Below are positions 50,590 to 64,000 of a DNA stretch of 64,000 nt, in pieces. The notes below the pieces were generated by a model. That model was given only the letters and a program-made list of their open reading frames with translations. It was not told where the DNA came from and did not search any database. This DNA is from Megamerina dolium. Lineage: Eukaryota > Arthropoda > Insecta > Diptera > Megamerinidae. The stretch covers positions 56,192,761 through 56,256,760 of the forward strand of contig OY978528.1 of assembly GCA_963854835.1 (NCBI GenBank), written 5' to 3'. The translations under genes and the position numbers were made by a program. Each line of letters opens with the position of its first letter. Positions within the stretch are counted from its first letter, which is position 1.

Positions 50590-50780
50590 AAGGAAATCAA
50601 ACACCTTGAGGCGATATCGATTGATGAAAAAATTATTGCTGAACTCTATTGCGACCAGCTAGTTCGAATACAGTCGACATTTGAGGAAAAACTAACAGAA
50701 TTGATCAACTAAAATCCAACGTACTATTCGCACCTGGTCAAAAATGTAAAGAGCTGATTCTGAAAGCTTTCATGCATCAA
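50590..50780 (+). mobile_element. mariner fragment
   Basis: The frame reads IDEKIIAELYCDQLVRIQST followed by FEEKLTELIN, which resembles the segment before the second catalytic Asp in mariner transposases (AEVYCQQLxRxxxxLxEKxPxLIN). No TIRs identified. Confidence 0.5.
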
Positions 50781-52369
<1,589 letters not shown>

Positions 52370-53414
52370 ATTTGGAATGCACTTGTGTAACTTCCTCAAT
52401 TTCACGTTGCATCCTCTCTAAATCGTTATTTGCACTGGCACTATCGCCTTTTGCCAATTGCCTTTGTTTATTCTGCGATGATTGGGTACTGCATGCACCA
52501 TTTGTATCGGAATTATTATTATTTTTATTATTGTTGTTAAGTGCTTGCTGTTGTTGTTGTTGTAATAGATGTCGTTGCAAACTTAAAGGTTCGTTATTAC
52601 TGCTACAACTACTACTGCCGCTAACAATAAGAGTTGTAGTAACTGCAGCTGTTTTTTGATAACCCACACCACCCCTAATTTTGTTAATGTCGTTCGTGTG
52701 ACAATCACCACCACTTTTGCCATTGCTATTAGTTTCATGGGCGCATTCACCATCGACTTCACTGTCACTACTATCAGGCACTTCGACAATTTCCGCATCT
52801 GAGGTTACTGCTTTGGTTAAAATAAGCTTTTGCTGGTGTTGTTGTTGTTGCTGCTGGTGCTGGTGCTGATGGTGACGATATTGATGATTATTCATATTAA
52901 CGGTGTTGTTGGTGGGTTGTAACCTTTTCGTTTGATTATGATGTTGTTGATCATAATTATTTGTTTGAATTTCATAACGTTTATTGTTATTATTATTGTT
53001 GTTGGTATTGGTGTTGTTGTTATTGTTATGAGGATGTTGAAGATTATGGTGATTTTGTTGTTGTTGTACCAAGTGGCGATTTTTGACAATGCCATGATTT
53101 GAGGTAACCGCTGATGTAGCTGTAATCGTTGCAGTCTGTCTTTTATAAGCAGTATCATGATTAGCGGTCTTTTGTCGTTTACTTTTAATGCCATTTGATG
53201 GTTCCGTTGCAGATTGATGTTGCCTTTTACCACCACCAGTAGCACCGTTGGTATTCAAGTACTGTTGCTCCTGGCTTATATCTTCATAGAACCCACTTTC
53301 ATGTTCGACTTGCCGACGTGTTGACATACGTTTTGTGCTATAGTAACCGCCACAATTGGCACTATTGGCAACTGCTGCCGCAGCTGTTTTGCTGCCATTA
53401 TGATATCGACTCAT
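52370..53414 (-). CDS. JIL-1: JIL-1 candidate, N-terminal coding exon
   Basis: An uninterrupted 348-codon frame from ATG at 53414 to a strong donor (AAAT|GTAAGT at 52370/52369), leaving one base (phase 1). It has Asn tracts near 129-144, a His/Gln tract near 181-195 and Gln near 285-290. A basic stretch KSKRQK lies near 77-82. An acidic motif EIVEVPDSSDSEVDGE near 208-223 resembles a SUMO-interacting motif next to casein kinase sites. A possible helix (DLERMQREIEEV) sits at the end. The phase, strand and order fit direct splicing to the kinase exon at 18310, giving HSK-C-AATDEEKV. A low-complexity N-terminal region is expected for JIL-1. An alternative is an unrelated nuclear protein. Confidence 0.62.
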
Positions 53415-56061
<2,647 letters not shown>

Positions 56062-56079
56062 GAAACAGTAATGTTTTCT

Positions 56080-56465
56080 TTCGTGTCTAGTTTAGTGTTT
56101 ACAATGCGTCGGATTTCCTTAATAGTCCTTCTTTCGAAACCCAAACTGATGCTCAGGAGTTATGTTCTTTTGGTAATAGCATTCTTAATTCGCTTTATTA
56201 TCAAATTTTCAGAGTTTTGAGAAAATTGATAACAGACTAACTGTAGGACGTGATGTTTGTAGGACTTTTTTCAGCTTTGGGCATCGTGATGATTTGGGAA
56301 GTTCTTCATGACTGCGAAAAGCAGCTGGTACGAATCATTGCATTTAATATATGCATGAGATCTATTACAGCTATCCGCGGGAGCTGTTGAGTTGGGTTTG
56401 AGTGCTTTGATCGCTTTGACAAGCTCTTTTACCGACAGAAGCACAAGTTTAAAATTCAACAAAAC
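56080..56465 (-). mobile_element. LINE relic: reverse transcriptase N-terminal part
   Basis: The minus-strand frame reads LSVKELVKAIKALKPNSTAP, then CNDSYQLLFAVM. After frameshifts it gives [14 protein letters not shown] and [17 protein letters not shown], matching the order of RT motifs (LKPNKAPG, KSKII, FGFRxxHST) in R1/LOA-type LINEs. Decayed. Confidence 0.65.
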
Positions 56466-57123
56466 AGTTCATATTTTATGAAATTCTATTCTTGTGCTTC
56501 CCAAGAATGGATGGTCTACACCCCGAGAGCACTCGACCTAGGTCCGTTCAACTCAGCAAAATACGGAAATGCTTTGTACGGGAACAAATCAAAGCATTTC
56601 TATATTCATGCAGCTACAACAACAACGTATTTGATATTCTTTGTTTAACTTATTATAAGTTCTATGGACCGTAGTTATAGTCAAAAATAAAATCATCTTT
56701 AATTTAGAATAGACTCGTTTGACATATTTTCCATACAAAACTCTGCCAAAAAATCGACATGGAACTTAGCCCTACTCTCATAGAGTATCATTTTTGACAC
56801 TATGTATGGGAACTTTTGTTGCTCCTGTTGCAAAGCGTTACACCCGAATCATTGCCAAAGGTTTAATTTGTATTCAGAATGCACAAATAGTAAATAATAA
56901 CAAATATTTGGATTTTTAATTTGAGTTTAAATAATTTGTTCAAAATTGTTTTTTCAATAGAGAATTAGGGACGCATTTGTAGAACGGAGGTAGGGTTAAT
57001 GTGATCTTAAATTTTATAACCGGCCTATTCATTTAAAGTTCACGTAATGTAATACCAGTACTCAGTATAAATGAGTTTATTTCGATATTTTAAGTGCTTT
57101 TAATATATATTAATTATATTGAT
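56466..57123. other. No gene seen
   Basis: Non-coding sequence between a LINE relic and the 3' end of the deiodinase gene. Confidence 0.45.
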
Positions 57124-57129
57124 TTTATT
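57124..57129 (-). promoter_or_regulatory. Poly(A) signal AATAAA of the deiodinase gene
   Basis: AATAAA on the minus strand, about 20 nt past the stop codon at 57149, a typical compact fly 3' end. Confidence 0.65.
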
Positions 57130-57148
57130 AAATTTAATATTTTTTAAA

Positions 57149-58122
57149 TTAATATTTCACCAATATATCATATAATTCCTTTCTCATGAGATCGGGTACT
57201 TGACATTCTTCTGCGGCATATCCAACTGGTAACAATACCATTAGCTTTTCATTTACTGGACGTTTAAGTAGCGCACGCAAAGCTGGACCACAATTTAGTG
57301 GTGTGGTAACAAGCGAATTGAGACCTGCTGCTTGTAATGCACACAGTAAAATGCCTGTCGCAATTGCCACTGATATCTCATTGTAGTAATGTTGTCGTTT
57401 ACGGCCATCAGGCATTAGTCCATATGTTTGTTTGAAAATAAGTATTAGATATGGTGCATCTGTAAGATATGGTTTATTATAATCCGTACGTAATGGGCTT
57501 AAATCAGCTACCCATTGCCGATGCATACGCTGTGCATAGTTAAGTTTTTCTTCTGCTTCAACAATCTCTCGTATAGCTTGCTTGTGTTCAACATTAGCAA
57601 CGACAATAAAAGTCCATGGTTCTGTATGGGCACCACTAGGTGCTGTGCCCGCGGCTCTTATACAATCTTCTATAATCTCTATAGGTACCGCTTTTTGACT
57701 GAACCTACGTACACTACGTCGATTTTCCATGATTTTGTAGAAGGCATGTGCTCCACCAGGCAATGTTATCGTTGCACCAGCATACGGAACATGTTCTTTG
57801 ATCTCCAGTGCTGGAGTATAGAGTGTGTCCCCATTACAATTAACTGTCTTGCAATTATTATCATCTCCATTGAATTCAACTATTTTTAAGGATGTAGATA
57901 TAAAGTTTTAATCAAGATTACACAATCATAAACTGAGAACCTACCGCCAACATCTTCCGAGCCAGCTAAATTTTTATAGGATACTGTTAATTTTTTAGTA
58001 CTTTTCATCAAGTAATTTATAAACACAATAGTGGAAACAGCTATAACCAAAAATGGCCAGTTACTTAACAGGTGTGAGCTTTTTACAAATGCCTCGAGAT
58101 CCATTATCACATTTTCTTGCAT
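57149..58122 (-). CDS. Iodotyrosine deiodinase-like flavoprotein (two exons)
   Basis: Exons 57945..58122 and 57149..57879, with a 65-bp intron (GTAGGT..AATAG) in phase 1, encode 302 aa. Residues about 21-39 form a single membrane segment after a short N-terminus. The rest is a nitroreductase-fold domain. FMN and substrate residues are visible: RRSVR at 113-117, GTAPSGAHTEP at 137-147, Glu170, Tyr174 and Lys195, and Arg292. These equal human IYD Arg100, Glu157, Tyr161, Lys182 and Arg279 with a constant offset of 13, an excellent match. The family reductively removes halogen from mono- and di-halotyrosine using FMN and NADPH-derived electrons. The fly orthologue (condor) is known from family work, but its natural substrate in insects is less clear. 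Start: first ATG (MQENVIMDL); the internal Met at 7 is possible. Confidence 0.95.
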
Positions 58123-59750
58123 GAGTCCGATTATGAAATAAAATTTATACTGTGCGCCTCACCCGAATCGTACAACTCGAATAAATATTTCTAAAAACTT
58201 TATCTCTGTTAAGTGTTTGCAATAAATGGCTCAAGGTAAATGCTGTTTATTATATGTATACTAATACATACTTATTATTATACATTCTATTTAAACAAAA
58301 TCGAAGATAAGACGAATTATTATTTTTATTAAATCTGTGTTTTAGTAGTGCCACAAAATTCATCTCTTTTTACATAAAACTCTGTTCTAAGTACATAAAT
58401 ATATATGCGTATTTTCTTGGAATATTTGTACGAATGAATATTTGTAGGAAGGAATATGATGTGGGATTATATAGGATTCACACGGCAATGGTAAGTTCAA
58501 TGGTGTTCAATGGTAAGTTTTGTCCCCAAGATGACATCACTTACTTTACCCATTTCGTTGATATGGTATCGAACGCATGTCTTTAATGCTGTAGTGGACT
58601 TCTGTTATCTGGAATGGAATTTAAACATTATACTTCACAATACCCAGTGAAGAACTTACTTCTCATTTAGTTGTACTCTGTGTGATGCCATGAATATGTC
58701 GAATTCCTTAATTTGTAGTACACATTTGATAAAAAAAAACCCTTTTCGCAATTATTTTTTCCAATGGTCATTTGTCATTTGATACGCAGACAGATGTCGG
58801 TAAAACTAACTATTCGGCAATCTCTCCTTCTCTCCTCCTCGGATCAACCGAGTTAATAGATTTCATAGAAAATATATTTTATTTCACTCCATCCCAGTGC
58901 AAGTGATCAAGAGAGTGGTTTCCATCATGTACATGTACATAAATTAAAAAAAATTTTTTTTGAATTTAAAATTGTAAAAGTATTTACCTAATTTGAATAT
59001 ACTCATTCCTCGCATAGACAGGTTCTTGACGTTCTAAATCATTCAATATAAAACAAAATTGAACTTTACAATCCGCCACATACTATACCTGATCGAAATA
59101 ATATTCTTGCGATTGTTGCTGCTATATAAAACCGGCGATGCTGTCAACAATCTCAGCTGATGTGCTTTGGTACCTTGCCACATAAATAATATTTCCTCCC
59201 CTATCAAATTCTAACTACATATATAAACCGGAAGAAGTATATTCGAGATTTTGGGGGTCATTAAAACCTAATAATGCATTTCAATTCTTTATTCGAAGTT
59301 TCGACGTTTTTATATATCGCTCATTTGCTGCAAGACCGGCATAAGTCTAAAGAGGTGTAAATATGGAGATAATGCAAGAATTGCAAAGAAACTATTGCTT
59401 AATGGAAATAATCATTTGTTCGTTAAAGTAAGTTTGTATGCATTTCGTTTTTATCACTTCTGCATACTTTTGATGACTTTTACTCGATTTGAATGCATAA
59501 TCTTCTACTAAATCTGTATAGCTTACCTTGCGAAAAATGAACAAAAACAAAATAAGCAAAAGAAGCGAGTGAGTGAGAGAGATCTTCATAAGTAAAAATT
59601 ATGTTTTCAGAGCTGCACCAAAATTTTTTGTACATGTAGAATGTGTATCGCAAAACTAGCACAACACGAAATAAATCGACAGATTTATCAATAGCATAGA
59701 AAGGAATCATGCGTCAATTTCTATTTTCAAATATGTACATATATGGTTAG
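58123..59750. other. Intergenic; several unassigned splice-like ORF pieces
   Basis: On the minus strand several canonical acceptors and donors enclose short frames (58546..58608, about 58660-58706, about 58989-59034, 59091..59186), but the phases do not give one continuous protein. A plus-strand TATA box (CTATATAAAACC near 59125) is also present. A signal-peptide-like ORF at 59392..59589 is listed separately. Confidence 0.4.
59392..59589 (-). CDS. Possible small secreted protein, 65 aa
   Basis: MKISLTHSLLLLILFLFIF is a textbook signal-peptide core. The remaining 40 residues are charged with one Cys and no known family. Within the frame, CGCAAG|GTAAGC is a good donor right after the hydrophobic stretch, with a TTACACCTCTTTAG acceptor at about 59350. 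The signal peptide may therefore be a separate first exon, joined in phase 0 to TYAGLAANERYIKTSKLRIK. I do not recognise it, and it may be chance. Confidence 0.25.
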   Translation of the reverse strand: MKISLTHSLLLLILFLFIFRKVSYTDLVEDYAFKSSKSHQKYAEVIKTKCIQTYFNEQMIISIKQ

Positions 59751-59877
59751 TTAGGTTAAAGCGGCTGCTCAAGAACAATTGGAAAGGAAAATATTTTTGA
59801 TATTATAGTTGCTGCAGTCAGCAATTGAACTCACGGCCTATGGATTAGAAGACCAACGCACTGAGCTACGGCATCCA
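59751..59877 (-). mobile_element. tRNA-derived SINE, short deleted copy
   Basis: Left part GGTTAGTTAGGTTA...GGCTGC, then GGAAAGGAAAATATTTTTGA. The right part is GCAATTGAACTCACGGCCTA and CACTGAGCTACGGCATCCAC (A-box side). Most of the body is deleted. Confidence 0.65.
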
Positions 59878-61427
59878 CCAAATATTATGTTTCAAATGAA
59901 ATAATGGAAAAGATCACCACTGTATAAGAAATTATGCCTTTGTTTATTCATTTTAATTAAAGTTTCGTAGTTCTAAATATTTAAGAACTGATTATATAAA
60001 ACGACGAGGTTATGTTAAAATATCGATGTTGTTGTTAAAATCACTTGTACGCTTCGTTTTTGAATGTTGAATTTTATAAAATCTCGTCATTGTTGTGGTT
60101 TTGCAAAAATCAACATTTTAAAGATATATTACTCTTGCAGAAAAAATGCTGATATGTAAAGAATGAAAGAAACAAACTTAACTAAAGAGACAAATAAAGA
60201 TAAGTGCCTACTAGTTTAATGCAATCATAACGTATACATAATTACATATATATTTACCGCCCAAATAAATTCTTGAATTAGTCGTGCTTTGGTTTCTTTG
60301 TGTTAGTTGTGTTGTTTTATACTTGGAATAATTATCAAATTATAATTGGTTAAAAATTTCAATTATTGATGAAACATCATACAAATATGCAAAAGTTTAT
60401 AGAATTCGAGGAAGTCGTATAAGAATTGAAAATCGGTATGCATACTATTTGGACAATTGGATAATTATGATTTCTAATAATTATGATGTCTATATGTATT
60501 CTATGTATATGTTTTTATTGTAATTGAAATACTGATAATGCCATTGGTGGAAAGGGCTAATTTCTAATTGAACTTTGCTCTAACATACCCTATGCCTATT
60601 CGTGCATTGCATGTAGGGTGCATACAAGTTAAGCGACGCCAAATATGCATACTTACATATTATATAGTGATGCATGGGTTCTATGCAATTTTGTTCTTTT
60701 TGCAAGCATACCATTGTTGACATTGGAGGGTGGGTGGGGGAATGATTCAAAACAGTTGCAGTGCGTCTGAGCGGAAAACAAATGTGACAAAGGGGCTAAG
60801 TTACGTCAAAAAATATATTGTACATTTATACTATAGGTACATACAATATATGTAATAATAATCATGATACAGTAAAACAATAACAGTGCACTTATACATC
60901 GAACAGGAAAGTTTTACAAAAAAATGAATAATAAACTATTTTAAATACAAACATCTATGTCTATATCGTTTCCGCAAACCGCATCACTACAGCAGATATA
61001 TGTTTTCCGTTTTTTTTTTTTAATAATTTTTGTTCCTAAACGAGAATTAATTACATTATTCAGTGTTGTGGCTTGAGCAACGTTAATAAACGAAAATTAG
61101 TGGAGCCATTATGATTAAGTAAAGAGACAGAGAGCGTCTTTCTAGTGCAACTACTACTACAACTACTTCTGTATAATAAATACATTATTCTACGGTCGTG
61201 CTGTAAGCTTTCATTGCCCCACAAAACGCCTTATCAAGCAATGCACATAATTTGCTCAATACGGTATTATCGCGCACAATTGTCATACATTCATATACAG
61301 ATGCATACGTATATATTGCATGATGTCGTATATTACAAAAGAATAAATAAATAAATGTACTTATTTTTTTTTCTTCAAATTTTTTAGTTAGTTTATTATA
61401 GCGCGACCAGCAGTCGGCAACAGTCAT
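59878..61427. other. No gene seen
   Basis: AT-rich intergenic DNA with a GGAGGGTGGGTGGGGG run near 60725. ORFs at 61145 and 61185 overlap each other on opposite strands with no support. Confidence 0.4.
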
Positions 61428-61432
61428 TTACA

Positions 61433-61442
61433 TATATAAAAG
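61433..61442 (+). promoter_or_regulatory. TATA box candidate (TATATAAAAG)
   Basis: A consensus TATA element on the plus strand, about 265 bp before a spliceable ATG exon (61698). A start near 61465 would be expected. Confidence 0.4.
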
Positions 61443-61697
61443 AGAAGTATACTAGGCGATGAAATTGCACAAACGAAAACATTGAAAAATTGCAACAAAT
61501 CAATTTTGCAAGTCAAGGAGCAGCTGAAATCACTATTACGAGCGTAACGTCTGCATGAACAAGGGGACAAGAGGCAAAATCCACGACAGTATCAAATAAC
61601 ATAAGCAAACATTGTAGGTGATTACAGTGTTTGATTTATTTACTTAGATGATAGATAGTCCAACACCGATTTTTAATTTAAATCGTATTGTCTCAGT

Positions 61698-61746
61698 ATG
61701 GATGAAGTGTTTTCTTTACATACGGAAAAAATAGATTTATACGATG
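61698..61746 (+). CDS. Possible first coding exon of an unidentified plus-strand gene
   Basis: ATG (context CAGTATGG) opens MDEVFSLHTEKIDLYD and ends at a strong donor, GATG|GTAAGTAAT (phase 1), downstream of a TATA box. No matching downstream exon is recognised. A plus-strand gene here would have to run across the minus-strand bZIP gene. It could also be chance. Confidence 0.3.
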
Positions 61747-61973
61747 GTAAGTAATATGTGATTATTACGATTCATATGTCCTTTTAGTTGTTAAATATTT
61801 ACGCAAAACAAATGTTAGTACCTACACATGAATACATACATAGAAATATGTGCGTACACATATAGAACCACCAATAAACTGTACTAGTATAGTGCTTATT
61901 AAATAACAATATATTAACTACATACAAACAATATTATTAGAGTTAAAATCGCAAAAAGTGAAGAGGTTCAATT

Positions 61974-62393
61974 TCAAGTAGCTAATGGTTCATCGTCGTC
62001 ATCATCGCTATTCTCATCGAGTATTTTTTGTATAACTTCATCTTGATCTTCTGTACGGACATTGTTCAATAGCAATTCCTTTAAGCATTTCACATTCTGT
62101 TTCATTACTTCAATTTTAGCTTCATATTGTTTATTCTGAGTGCGTAACAATTCGACGTGCCGTTTGCGCTCAGTAGCTGTTTCTTTAGATTTAGCGCGTG
62201 TCTTCTTAACAGCCTAGCAAATTAAATGAAATGTAACAGTTTAACTTGTAACATATATGTAATTTTACTTATAATTACTAACATCATTATTTCTTTGTCT
62301 TTTCAAACGGTACGCAAAATCATCTTTATCGGGATCATCTGAATTTGTGCTGGCTATTGATGGTGGCCCACCAGTTCTCTTCTTGGCAGGCAT
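61974..62393 (-). CDS. Irbp18: C/EBP-gamma-like bZIP protein, Irbp18-like (two exons)
   Basis: Exons 62283..62393 and 61974..62213, with a 69-bp intron (GTTAGT..TTTGCTAG) in phase 0, encode 116 aa beginning MPAKKRTGG. The basic region RLKRQRNNDAVKKTRAKSK at 29-47 contains the N-x7-R bZIP signature (Asn35, Arg43). A leucine-zipper heptad register follows (Val57, Asn64, Ile71, Val78, Leu85, with Leu60, Met74, Leu81). The tail NSDDDDDEPLAT is acidic. Size and ends match fly Irbp18, a C/EBP-family factor that dimerises with Xrp1, binds P-element inverted repeats and acts in stress responses (family knowledge). The intron interrupts the basic region, as often in bZIP genes. Confidence 0.88.
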
Positions 62394-63376
62394 ATTGTCA
62401 TTAATAATTTTATTATGTGTATGAGAGTCCTAGTGAGGCTGCTGTGTTATCTAAAACTTACGAACCCCGAATGTATTTTCAACAAAATTAATTTAATGAA
62501 ACTAACGAAAAACACTATAGGAGCAAAATGTGATAATAATATAATGGAAAAATTGGCACGTGAATACGTACGCAATTGTGAAATACAATAACGAATGTCA
62601 AGACGAAAACAAATTATTCGAAAAACAAAACTGTGACGGATGTAATTTATTTGATCACCTTATTTACTCATTCGTCTAAATTTGTATATTTTCCATATTA
62701 ATGAATGTGTTGCCACCATACTGTTTCACAAAATTGGGGTTTTAACTAATATGTATAATTATGCATACATTTTTAATTTAGAAATGCAAGTGTTTACATT
62801 TGTATATACTCGTATTTATTTCACCATTGCTTAATTAATTACACCCATAAAAGACAATAAGAACCTTTAATGTTCTCAACTATGTATTATTAAATTAAAA
62901 TACTTTTTATTGCTATTTTAGCACATACTTCGATTTGGTTGATTGTGATAACTATGTATGACATTGCTCAATTTTATAATTTTCATCAAATTGAATTAAA
63001 ATATTATTTGCAATTTCCTTTTTTAAACCAATTTATTCACTTTCTAAATCAGTTGAAATCAAACGAAAAAAAAAAAATGTTTATTTATAATAAGACTGAT
63101 TTGTTATAGACACCTAACAGCGATGATTATAGGATTTAATAAAAATATTTATAAATTTAACTTTATGTAAGTATATTAAAAAACAATTAATATAATAAAT
63201 TTAAAAATATGAAATGAAGGTAGACGTGTTTTGTTTTGGGTATACGGCTGGATTGAATTTTAACATTAGGACCATTTCTACAGATGAGTTCACTTTTGTG
63301 ATATTGTTATTGATTTTGAATCGGAGGATAATTATTACAAAAAAGTAGCATATAAATAAATCGATTTGTTAAATTG
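62394..63376. other. Intergenic; Irbp18 upstream region
   Basis: Contains the 5' UTR/promoter of the bZIP gene on the minus strand. TGTTGCCACCATACTG near 62708 resembles the GGCAACAC motif near 63660, possibly a promoter element. No other gene seen. Confidence 0.4.
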
Positions 63377-63382
63377 TTTATT
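63377..63382 (-). promoter_or_regulatory. Poly(A) signal AATAAA
   Basis: AATAAA on the minus strand 24 nt after the stop of the candidate exon at 63406, supporting a real 3' end. Confidence 0.5.
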
Positions 63383-63405
63383 GTTGTTTTCAAATCAAAG
63401 TAAAA

Positions 63406-63571
63406 TTACTTCAAATTTTCTTTGTTTTTGTCGAAAGAAGTAATAGCAATGCTTGTTGTATCTAACTCATTTCGTAGTAGATTAGCTTGGTAACGACGTT
63501 GCTTTGAGACGGTTCCCATACTTTCACTGTAATTCAAATTTACACATGGTATGTCGTTTTCCTTTATTTGT
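63406..63571 (-). CDS. Possible terminal exon of an unidentified minus-strand gene
   Basis: The frame reads QIKENDIPCVNLNYSESMGT, then VSKQRRYQANLLRNELDTTS and IAITSFDKNKENLK to TAA. A TTTCTCCAG acceptor at 63572 precedes it and an AATAAA follows 24 nt after the stop. Composition is protein-like (Lys/Asn/Glu, few hydrophobic runs). Upstream exons are not found: the frame stays open to about 63670 without ATG, and APP-BP1 begins on the other strand at 63787. A 37-aa product from the internal Met (MGTVSKQRR) is an alternative. Family not recognised. Confidence 0.38.
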
Positions 63572-63733
63572 CTGGAGAAATTTAATTTTGTGAATATATA
63601 TAGTAATTTTTTTAGATTTGAACTGTTATGTGCAATGTGCTGAAGAAATAAAAAGTATATGGCAACACCATCTATATGCTAGAAGTAATCGGTATCCACT
63701 TGGTACATAGCACTAACTAGATTCACCGGTGGA

Positions 63734-63740
63734 TATAAAA
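63734..63740 (+). promoter_or_regulatory. TATA-like element before APP-BP1
   Basis: GGATATAAAAG lies 47-53 bp upstream of the APP-BP1 ATG, giving an expected start near 63765 and a very short 5' UTR. Confidence 0.4.
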
Positions 63741-63786
63741 GTATTGAGAATTGTCGTATTAGCTTTGTTGGATTAACGTGAGCCAA

Positions 63787-64000
63787 ATGTCTTCGCCATC
63801 ATCGAAATCACCCGAACAAACAGATAAAAGCAAAAAATATGATCGCCAAATCCGGTAAGACAAAAGTTTCGTAAAAAAACCCTATTGGATTAAATTCAAT
63901 AATCTTTCTTAGATTGTGGGGCGAAAACGGGCAGTCCTTATTGGAGAACTCTGCAATATGTGTTGTAAACGCCACGGCCGTCGGTTGTGAGGTATTAAAG
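63787..64000 (+). CDS. APP-BP1: APP-BP1/NAE1, NEDD8-activating enzyme E1 regulatory subunit, 5' part
   Basis: Exons 63787..63854 and 63913 to the window end are separated by a 58-bp intron (GTAAGA..TTCTTAG) that splits an Arg codon. The product starts MSSPSSKSPEQTDKSKKYDR, then QIRLWGENGQSLLENSAICV, then VNATAVGCEVLK. KYDRQIRLWGEHGQ followed by INATATGCE is the diagnostic N-terminus of NAE1/ULA1-type ThiF-fold proteins. With UBA3 it forms the heterodimeric E1 that activates NEDD8 for cullin neddylation (family knowledge). The full protein is about 520-540 aa, so only the first 52 residues are here. The ATG is chosen because it gives the expected short Ser/Pro-rich leader. Confidence 0.93.

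Overview
This window looks like nuclear DNA of a higher (schizophoran) fly. It is strongly AT-rich, has short dipteran introns with canonical GT..AG sites, and is littered with mariner, Tc1, Jockey-type LINE and tRNA-derived SINE relics. Four recognisable protein genes match fly genes. A tephritid fruit fly is plausible, but I cannot prove the species from sequence alone.

The host genes sit mostly at the right end. On the minus strand, 52370..53414 is a long Gln/Asn-rich first coding exon. Its splice phase fits two kinase exons far to the left (18242..18310 and 17830..17963) that encode the glycine loop and VAIK-type lysine of a JIL-1/MSK-type tandem kinase. If these belong together, JIL-1 has a 34 kb intron, and its remaining exons lie left of the window beyond at least another 17.8 kb. 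Further right come an iodotyrosine deiodinase-like flavoprotein (57149..58122, minus, two exons), an Irbp18/C-EBP-gamma-like bZIP protein (61974..62393, minus, two exons), and the start of APP-BP1/NAE1, the NEDD8-activating enzyme regulatory subunit (63787 to the window edge, plus). From memory the fly orthologues of the first three carry neighbouring CG numbers, which would fit conserved gene order.

From 1 to about 57000 nearly everything else is intron or intergenic DNA containing transposons. These include a degenerate satellite (1..1215), nine SINE copies, about ten mariner fragments, two Tc1 relics, a mariner-like element with TIRs at 22713..23440, a long-TIR element with internal repeats (27290..28580), a TTAA-flanked TIR element (43641..44544), two LINE relics, and a nearly complete 6 kb Jockey-type LINE (36780..42806). 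That LINE is inserted in a Tc1 relic with a 13-bp target duplication, and a 753-bp piece of its reverse transcriptase is present three times in tandem. Long (TA)n arrays occur near 45.6, 51.2, 54.0 and 56.0 kb.

The host genes share no pathway: chromatin kinase, halotyrosine dehalogenase, stress/DNA-binding bZIP factor and neddylation E1. I found no convincing wholly new biological system. The best leads are the triplicated reverse transcriptase core, the TE-filled kinase intron, the long-TIR element, and several unassigned spliced or small ORFs at 58.5-63.6 kb.
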